29,515 nt of DNA, taken from the NCBI GenBank assembly GCA_964605155.1, contig CAZSAK010000028.1:1-29515 (forward strand), read 5' to 3'. The DNA comes from CAZSAK01 sp964605155. GTDB lineage: Bacteria > Pseudomonadota > Gammaproteobacteria > SZUA-140. Position 1 is the first letter of the stretch; every line of letters starts with the position of its first letter. Shown here piece by piece: positions 24,461 to 29,515 of the stretch. The notes under the pieces are model-generated. The model did not search any database. It saw only the letters and a list, made by a program, of their open reading frames with translations, and was not told the origin of the DNA. Made by a program: the position numbers and the translations under genes.

Positions 24461-24661
24461 ATGGGATTAAAATGGGTTGACTCTCTTGATATCGCCATCG
24501 CTCTGGATGAAATACATAAGAATGTGGATCCCAGATATGTCCGATTTACAGACCTGTATGATTGGATTCTCGCATTGGAAGATTTCGACGATGATCCCGA
24601 CCACTGCGGAGAAAAGATACTCGAGGCCATCCAGACGGCCTGGATCGAGGAACACGACTGA
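24461..24661 (+). CDS. iscX: Fe-S assembly protein IscX (YfhJ)
   Basis: A small acidic protein that binds IscS and iron and tunes the rate of cluster assembly. The 66-residue sequence shows the family pattern LKWVDSLDIAIALDEIHKNVDP, VRFTDLYDWILALEDFDDDP and the C-terminal IQTAWIEE. AGAGGA precedes the ATG at a normal distance. It is the last gene of the isc operon, as in E. coli. Confidence 0.96.
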   Translation: MGLKWVDSLDIAIALDEIHKNVDPRYVRFTDLYDWILALEDFDDDPDHCGEKILEAIQTAWIEEHD

Positions 24662-24768
24662 TTTTCTCACAATGAAATCTGCCCGTGCTGATGCCTATGA
24701 GCTCATTTTTGCCGGCTTCAGTGAATATCTGAAAAACCACCTCTCTAGCGTTATCTACCCATGACGGC

Positions 24769-24774
24769 TATAAT
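24769..24774 (+). promoter_or_regulatory. Consensus -10 box upstream of ndk
   Basis: A perfect TATAAT lies in the iscX/ndk gap. No clear -35 is visible 16-18 bases upstream. Transcription from here would pass through the hairpin at 24829-24850 before reaching ndk. Confidence 0.42.
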
Positions 24775-24828
24775 GCCGGATTGGCAGCTAAACGGTAACA
24801 CGTTAAAATATAAAGCGAAAATATTAAT

Positions 24829-24857
24829 AGCCCGCCATTTTGAGCGGGCTTGTTTTA
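24829..24857 (+). terminator. Terminator-like hairpin between iscX and ndk
   Basis: AGCCCGC (24829-24835) pairs perfectly with GCGGGCT (24844-24850) around an 8-base loop, followed by TGTTTTA. It fits an intrinsic terminator for the isc operon, though the T-tract is broken by one G. It is only 30 bases before the ndk ATG, so it also lies in any ndk leader started at the upstream TATAAT. Confidence 0.72.
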
Positions 24858-24887
24858 TTCAGTCAATAATCCTCGGAGTCAAAGTTA

Positions 24888-25319
24888 ATGACAATTGAAC
24901 GTACCTTATCGATCATCAAACCCGACGCGGTGGCAAAAAACGTCATTGGAGAGATCTACCGGATCTTTGAAAATGGCGGATTAAAGATTATAGCAGCGAA
25001 GATGATGCATCTTAGTCGTGAACAGGCGGAATCATTTTATATTGTCCACAAGGAACGGCCTTTCTACAATGACCTGGTAAAATTCATGATCTCAGGTCCG
25101 GTGATGATCCAGCTATTGGAAGGAGAAAACGCAATTGCAAAAAACCGTGAATTGATGGGCGCGACCAACCCGGCGCAGGCTGATGCGGGTACGATCAGGG
25201 CGCAATTTGCCGCTAATGTCGAGGAAAATGCCGTGCATGGCTCCGACAGCGCGGAAACAGCCAAGACTGAGATCGAATTTTTCTTCATGGCAGAAGAAAT
25301 ATTTCCACGAACACGGTAA
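24888..25319 (+). CDS. ndk: Nucleoside diphosphate kinase
   Basis: Balances NTP pools by phosphate transfer through a phosphohistidine. The catalytic His117 is in ENAVHGSDS, and TLSIIKPDAVAKNVIG and MGATNPAQADAGTIRAQFA are the other signatures. At 143 residues it has the family length. CGGAG lies 9 bases before the ATG. rlmN begins 6 bases after its stop, so ndk is the likely first gene of an ndk-rlmN-pilW-rodZ-ispG transcription unit. Confidence 0.98.
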   Translation: MTIERTLSIIKPDAVAKNVIGEIYRIFENGGLKIIAAKMMHLSREQAESFYIVHKERPFYNDLVKFMISGPVMIQLLEGENAIAKNRELMGATNPAQADAGTIRAQFAANVEENAVHGSDSAETAKTEIEFFFMAEEIFPRTR

Positions 25320-25325
25320 GAGCCT

Positions 25326-26426
25326 GTGACCCGAACCAAAACCAATTTGCTCGATTTTGACCGGCCCTCTCTGGAATCCTTCTTCATCACCTCAGGGGAG
25401 CGGTCATTTCGTGCCTCGCAGGTAATGAAATGGATTCATCACTATGGCGTGGATGATTTTTCCCTCATGACAAATCTCGGGAAGCGGTTGCGACAGTACC
25501 TCGACGATCATGCGCAGATCAAGGCACCCGTTCATGAACTGGAACGGTTTTCGGAGGATGGAACCAGAAAATGGTTATTTCGCCTGGAAGACGGAAATTG
25601 TATCGAGACGGTTTTTATTCCGGAAAAGAGCCGCGGGACATTATGTGTCTCATCCCAGGCCGGGTGTTCATTGAATTGCTCTTTTTGTTCAACGGGTCGC
25701 CAGGGTTATAACCGGAATCTTACTGTGTCGGAGATCATTTCACAGATATGGGTGGCGAACAAGGCCCTGGGACGTGATCCAAAAGGGGAACGTTTGATCA
25801 CCAATGTGGTCTTCATGGGGATGGGCGAACCATTGTTGAACTTTGATAACCTGGTAAAAGCCATTAGTATTTTACTGGATGATCTGGCTTACGGCCTTTC
25901 CAAACGAAAGGTCACGGTCAGTACGGCAGGAGTCGTTCCGGCCATTGATCGTTTAAGAACGGTGTGTGATGTGAGTCTGGCTGTATCATTACATGCACCG
26001 AACGACGATTTGCGTGATGTGCTGATGCCGTTGAACAAAAAGTATCCGTTAAGACAGTTGCTTGATGCCTGTATACATTATCTGGGCGTCAATCCTCATC
26101 GCAGGATTACCTTTGAATATGTCATGCTGGCTGGTATCAATGACAGTCTCAAGCATGCTGATGAATTGATTACATTGCTGTCCGATGTGCCTTCTAAAAT
26201 CAATCTCATCCCCTTTAACCCGTTTCCCAACAGTGGTTACCAGACTTCAAGCCAGACGGTTATAGATCGTTTCCGGGACAGGCTGATGTCGGCGGGATTG
26301 ATGACGGTAACCCGCAGGACGCGGGGTGATGATATCGATGCGGCATGTGGACAACTCGTCGGTCAGATAAATGACAGGACCAGACGCAGTATACGTTATC
26401 ATCATATGATGAATGAGGCGGGTTAA
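25326..26426 (+). CDS. rlmN: Dual-specificity rRNA/tRNA adenine-C2 methyltransferase RlmN
   Basis: A radical SAM enzyme that makes m2A2503 in 23S rRNA and m2A37 in some tRNAs. The cluster ligands are Cys114, Cys118 and Cys121 (CSLNCSFC), and the methyl-carrying Cys341 is in GDDIDAACGQL. Other matches are LCVSSQAGC, NVVFMGMGEPLLN, VSLHAPND and INLIPFNPFP. The start is GTG at 25326, giving TRTKTNLLDFDR, a common RlmN start; no ATG lies nearby. It needs a 4Fe-4S cluster, which the upstream Isc system would supply. Confidence 0.96.
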   Translation: MTRTKTNLLDFDRPSLESFFITSGERSFRASQVMKWIHHYGVDDFSLMTNLGKRLRQYLDDHAQIKAPVHELERFSEDGTRKWLFRLEDGNCIETVFIPEKSRGTLCVSSQAGCSLNCSFCSTGRQGYNRNLTVSEIISQIWVANKALGRDPKGERLITNVVFMGMGEPLLNFDNLVKAISILLDDLAYGLSKRKVTVSTAGVVPAIDRLRTVCDVSLAVSLHAPNDDLRDVLMPLNKKYPLRQLLDACIHYLGVNPHRRITFEYVMLAGINDSLKHADELITLLSDVPSKINLIPFNPFPNSGYQTSSQTVIDRFRDRLMSAGLMTVTRRTRGDDIDAACGQLVGQINDRTRRSIRYHHMMNEAG

Positions 26427-26429
26427 ATA

Positions 26430-27182
26430 ATGGAAATCAGAATACAGTGGCTATTGGTGTTATTGGCTTTGCTGGTTCTCACGGCGTGCACGAGGCAACA
26501 GGTAATAGAGTCCGGTGATTCGGAATCCCCTGCAGTTATTAATGCAAAACTGGGTCTTGGTTATATGCACCAGGGTAATTACGATGTCGCACAGACAAAA
26601 CTCGAAAAGGCCTTGCAACAGGATCCCAAGCTGGCGATGGCGCATCATTATATCGCCGAGCTTTACCAGCAAACTGGATCAATTGAATTGGCCCGCAAAC
26701 ATTTTGAACGCGCAGTGAAGCTGGACCCTGATGATCCTTTATTGCTTAATAATTACGGAGTGTTCCTGTGTGAGCAGAAACACTACAAGGAGGCGGAACA
26801 ATACTTCCTCAAGGTTGCTGACATGCCTGCCTACAAACATCCGGACAAGGCCTATGAAAATGCCGCTTTATGTGCATTAAGGATGCCGGATCAGGCCATG
26901 GCCGAGAAATATTTCCGCAAGGCGCTCAAGGCCAATCCCCGGCTGCAGAATTCACTCTATCAGATGGCGCAGCTTAATTACGACACGCACGAATACCTGG
27001 AAGCACGTGCTTTCCTGCAGCGCTTTTTCTCTGAAGCGGGATACACGCCACAAGGGCTGTGGCTGGGTGTAAGAATAGAGCGGGAGATGGGCGATACCAC
27101 AGCCTTGACCAAGTATACGAAGTTGTTATTGGATAAATTCCCGGATTCCGAAGAGGCACGAGCTGTCAGCAGTATCAAATAA
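26430..27182 (+). CDS. pilW: TPR lipoprotein for type IV pilus biogenesis (PilW/PilF)
   Basis: An outer-membrane pilotin that helps PilQ secretin assembly in pilus systems. A lipoprotein signal is present: hydrophobic LLVLLALLVLTA followed by the lipobox Cys20. The remainder is a series of tetratricopeptide repeats (about residues 40-240), for example GLGYMHQGNYDVAQTKLEKALQQDP and the repeat ending ARKHFERAVKLDPDDPLLLNNYGVFL. Its place between rlmN and rodZ is the standard position of pilF/pilW in pilus-bearing Gammaproteobacteria. The ATG lies 3 bases after the rlmN stop. No other pilus genes are in the window. Confidence 0.9.
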   Translation: MEIRIQWLLVLLALLVLTACTRQQVIESGDSESPAVINAKLGLGYMHQGNYDVAQTKLEKALQQDPKLAMAHHYIAELYQQTGSIELARKHFERAVKLDPDDPLLLNNYGVFLCEQKHYKEAEQYFLKVADMPAYKHPDKAYENAALCALRMPDQAMAEKYFRKALKANPRLQNSLYQMAQLNYDTHEYLEARAFLQRFFSEAGYTPQGLWLGVRIEREMGDTTALTKYTKLLLDKFPDSEEARAVSSIK

Positions 27183-27185
27183 GTC

Positions 27186-28052
27186 ATGGTGAAGTACGTC
27201 TTACTTGATGATGAGGTTGAATCCGATGCCAGTGAGGATGATTCTCCCGGCAAGCGATTACGCGCTGCACGTGAGAAACTCAATCTCGATATCAAGACTG
27301 TCGCGAAAAAGCTTCATATGCATGAAGATTCGATTATTGCTCTTGAGAACGATCACTACGACAAGTTTCCTGCACCGATCTATGTCAGCGGATTTCTGCG
27401 CAACTATGCACGTTTATTAAATCTTGATCCTGAACCCATCGTTGAGTCGTACGAGAGTCTGGGCAGGGAAGCACCGCCGATATTATCGGATTTAACCTCA
27501 AAGATTCCCAGACGCCGGCACAGAGGTATTGAGCCATGGGCGGGCTATCTGGCCGCTGGCGGTATACTGCTGATGGTACTGGTGTGGATGTTGCCTTCCA
27601 GGAATCAAAGCGTGGATATTGAATTACAATCCATGTCGGAAAGCCAGCAACCGGAGCCGCCTGCCTCTATGCCATCCGTTGATAATGAGCAATCCACGGA
27701 TGATCAGGCCGATGTGACCGACATGCCCGAAGGAAACGAGGCCGGTGCAGCAACGGATACGGATGAGGCTACAACGGCAATATCGGAACCCGCCTTGCCA
27801 ATCCCTTCTGATACCCTTGTGCTGCATTTTTCGCAGGATTCCTGGGTGGAAATTTCCGATTCAACGGGGCGACGGCTGTTTTATAACATGGGAAAGGCGG
27901 GAGAGACGACTTCCTTGCTGGGGATCGCCCCATTCAGTGTCCTGCTTGGCTACTCACCGGGGGTCAGCATCGAATATAATGGTAAACCGTTTGACCAGTC
28001 TCCCTATGTACGGCAGGATGTCGCCCGTTTCAGACTGGGTAACCGCAATTAA
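27186..28052 (+). CDS. rodZ: Cell-shape protein RodZ
   Basis: Links MreB filaments to the membrane wall-synthesis complex. The cytoplasmic helix-turn-helix domain covers about residues 21-90 (PGKRLRAAREKLNLDIKTVAKKLH and PAPIYVSGFLRNYARLLNLDP). A basic stretch (PRRRHRG) precedes a single membrane segment at about 118-136, then comes an acidic, Pro/Thr-rich periplasmic linker (about 145-205) and a C-terminal beta domain (DUF4115, with DSWVEISDSTGRRLFYN). Length 288 is on the short side but within range. The start follows the pilW stop by 3 bases, with no clear ribosome site, implying coupling. Confidence 0.93.
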   Translation: MVKYVLLDDEVESDASEDDSPGKRLRAAREKLNLDIKTVAKKLHMHEDSIIALENDHYDKFPAPIYVSGFLRNYARLLNLDPEPIVESYESLGREAPPILSDLTSKIPRRRHRGIEPWAGYLAAGGILLMVLVWMLPSRNQSVDIELQSMSESQQPEPPASMPSVDNEQSTDDQADVTDMPEGNEAGAATDTDEATTAISEPALPIPSDTLVLHFSQDSWVEISDSTGRRLFYNMGKAGETTSLLGIAPFSVLLGYSPGVSIEYNGKPFDQSPYVRQDVARFRLGNRN

Positions 28053-28063
28053 AGGACCGGATT

Positions 28064-29200
28064 ATGAATTCTCAAGACTTGATCAAGCGTCGCAAATCAC
28101 GTCAAATCATGGTTGGCAATGTACCCGTCGGCGGCGATGCGCCGATTGCAGTGCAAAGCATGACCAACACCGATACATGCAACATTGACGCAACTGTTAC
28201 ACAAATACGTGCATTACAGGATGCCGGTGCGGATATCGTTCGTGTGTCTGTGCCAAGCATGGATGCTGCCGAGGCCTTTGGCGCTATCCGCAAACAGGTG
28301 AACATTCCCCTGGTGGCGGATATTCACTTTGATTACAGGATTGCCCTGCGAGTTGCAGAACTCGGCGTTGATTGCCTGCGTATCAATCCCGGTAATATCG
28401 GTCGCGATGACAGGGTGCGGGCGGTGGTGAGCAGCGCCCGTGACCATAACATCCCGCTACGAATCGGTGTGAATGCTGGTTCCCTGGAAAAAGATCTGCA
28501 AAAGAAATATGGCGAACCGACGCCCCTGGCCCTCGTTGAATCGGCATTGCGTCATATCGATATCCTCGACAAACTGGACTTTCAGGATTTCAAGGTCAGC
28601 CTTAAGGCCTCGGAGATTTTCATGACTGTGGCTGCCTATCGCGAGCTGGCCGGACAAATCGAACAGCCGCTGCATCTGGGGATAACTGAGGCGGGGGGAT
28701 TACGCTCGGGAACAGTAAAGTCGGCAATCGGTCTGGGTATGCTGTTGGTCGAAGGTATCGGCGATACCATCCGGATATCACTTGCCGCAAACCCTGTTGA
28801 AGAAGTCAAGGTGGGTTTCGATATTCTCAAGAGCCTTCATCTGCGCAATCGTGGCATCAATCTGATCGCATGTCCTTCCTGTTCACGGCAACAGTTTGAT
28901 GTGATTTCTACGGTCAACGCGCTGGAATCTCGTCTGGAAGATATCAACGAATCGATGGACGTGGCGGTTATCGGTTGCGTGGTAAATGGCCCCGGCGAGG
29001 CACGCAAGGCACAGATCGGGATTACCGGAGGAACACCAAACATGCTTTACATCAACGGCAAACCCGATCACAAGGTTACAAATGAACAGCTGGTGGATGA
29101 ACTCGAGATGATTATCCGTGAGAAGATAGAATTGCTTAAGGCTGGGGATTCAGGGAAACCAGTCAGCGTAGTCATTCCGATCAAAGAGGTATCCGCTTGA
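28064..29200 (+). CDS. ispG: 4-hydroxy-3-methylbut-2-enyl diphosphate synthase IspG
   Basis: Sixth step of the methylerythritol phosphate isoprenoid pathway, using a 4Fe-4S cluster and reduced flavodoxin or ferredoxin. The cluster ligands Cys270, Cys273, Cys305 and Glu312 lie in ACPSCSRQQFD and GCVVNGPGEA, the exact E. coli numbering. The N-terminal TIM barrel has VGGDAPIAVQSMTNTDT, PLVADIHFDYRIAL and RINPGNIG. AAAGGA precedes the ATG. The protein is 378 residues, a normal length for the bacterial single-barrel form. Confidence 0.98.
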   Translation: MNSQDLIKRRKSRQIMVGNVPVGGDAPIAVQSMTNTDTCNIDATVTQIRALQDAGADIVRVSVPSMDAAEAFGAIRKQVNIPLVADIHFDYRIALRVAELGVDCLRINPGNIGRDDRVRAVVSSARDHNIPLRIGVNAGSLEKDLQKKYGEPTPLALVESALRHIDILDKLDFQDFKVSLKASEIFMTVAAYRELAGQIEQPLHLGITEAGGLRSGTVKSAIGLGMLLVEGIGDTIRISLAANPVEEVKVGFDILKSLHLRNRGINLIACPSCSRQQFDVISTVNALESRLEDINESMDVAVIGCVVNGPGEARKAQIGITGGTPNMLYINGKPDHKVTNEQLVDELEMIIREKIELLKAGDSGKPVSVVIPIKEVSA

Positions 29201-29254
29201 TTGCCTCATTGAATCCACACTTGTTCATTTCACAGTTTCACGGTTGACATAGAA

Positions 29255-29515
29255 TTGGGCCAGACCATCCAGGCAATCCGCGGCATGCACGATGTCCTGC
29301 CGGGTCAGACGCCCTGTTGGCAGCATCTGGAGGCCGTGATCCATCAATTAATGACGTCCTATTCCTATGAAGAAATCCGTTTACCGATAGTCGAAAAAAC
29401 GGATCTGTTTATACGTACCATAGGCTCGGTTACGGATATTGTCGAAAAGGAGATGTATACCTTTGAGGACCGTAACGGAGAGAGCCTGACCTTGCGGCCG
29501 GAAGGAACAGCAGGC
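29255..29515 (+). CDS. hisS: Histidyl-tRNA synthetase, N-terminal part (cut by the window edge)
   Basis: A class II aminoacyl-tRNA synthetase. The readable 87 residues include TIQAIRGMHDVLPG (motif 1 region start), EEIRLPIVEKTDLFIRTIG, VVEK-like DIVEKEMYTFEDRNG and TLRPEGTAG, the beginning of motif 2. The upstream in-frame stop is at 29210-29212 and the only ordinary start codon before the conserved IQAIRG is TTG at 29255, so this is the chosen start; no Shine-Dalgarno is evident. It follows ispG, as in E. coli. Confidence 0.93.
   Translation, partial: MGQTIQAIRGMHDVLPGQTPCWQHLEAVIHQLMTSYSYEEIRLPIVEKTDLFIRTIGSVTDIVEKEMYTFEDRNGESLTLRPEGTAG

Noticed and set aside
24672..24764. Possible 30-residue peptide (MKSARADAYELIF start) between iscX and ndk
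   Set aside because: No Shine-Dalgarno before the ATG and too short to judge by composition; it is better read as part of the intergenic region.
1..29515. CRISPR arrays, insertion sequences, prophage genes, tRNA or rRNA genes
   Set aside because: I looked for direct repeat arrays, transposase motifs, integrase next to att-like repeats, and tRNA cloverleaf or TTCGA-type arms, and found none; XerD is the chromosomal housekeeping recombinase, not a mobile-element integrase.

Overview
The window is a 29.5 kb piece of a Gammaproteobacterial chromosome. The protein sequences of housekeeping genes (TrmD, RplS, XerD, MutS, the Isc set, RlmN, IspG, HisS) match the Gammaproteobacterial forms closely, and the gene order is the order known from that class: trmD-rplS, xerD-dsbC, fdxA beside mutS, suhB divergent from trmJ, cysE-iscR-isc-hsc-fdx-iscX, and ndk-rlmN-pilW-rodZ-ispG-hisS. 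Base composition looks close to 50% GC. I cannot name the genus. The AddAB-type recombination nuclease and the RhdA-like sulfurtransferase would fit a free-living, perhaps sulfur-associated, lineage, but that is inference. I see no insertion sequence, prophage, CRISPR array, tRNA or rRNA.

Layout. (1) 1-2495, plus strand: the 3' part of trmD, then rplS, an Ogt-type alkyltransferase and xerD. (2) 2496-3645: a 400-base gap, then dsbC with a consensus -10 box. (3) 3664-14282, minus strand in order of transcription: a two-domain rhodanese, mutS, fdxA, an addB-like nuclease and addA. Between addB and addA, on the opposite strand, lies a stretch that reads as a small RNA: a consensus -35, six ANGGA motifs in 96 bases, GGA in hairpin loops, and a very strong rho-independent terminator. 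It is a candidate CsrB/RsmZ-type CsrA-sequestering RNA. (4) 14283-16152: a non-coding stretch, a small hypothetical gene, suhB, and the divergent suhB/trmJ control region. (5) 16153-24661, plus strand: trmJ, a short-type serine acetyltransferase (cysE), then an isc operon headed by iscR with a recognisable IscR box. This operon carries two cysteine desulfurases in tandem, a NifS-like one followed by canonical IscS, then iscU, iscA, hscB, hscA, fdx and iscX, closed by a terminator-like hairpin. (6) 24888-29515, plus strand: ndk, rlmN, pilW, rodZ, ispG and the start of hisS.

How the genes fit together. CysE makes O-acetylserine for cysteine synthesis, and cysteine is the sulfur donor of the two desulfurases. 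IscU, IscA, HscA/HscB, Fdx and IscX build and hand on Fe-S clusters under IscR control. Many nearby products need such clusters: FdxA, RlmN, IspG and probably AddB, which keeps the four-cysteine pattern of the AddB iron staple. MutS, AddA/AddB, XerD and the alkyltransferase form a DNA maintenance group. Several genes start with non-ATG codons (mutS, addB and hisS with TTG, rlmN with GTG).
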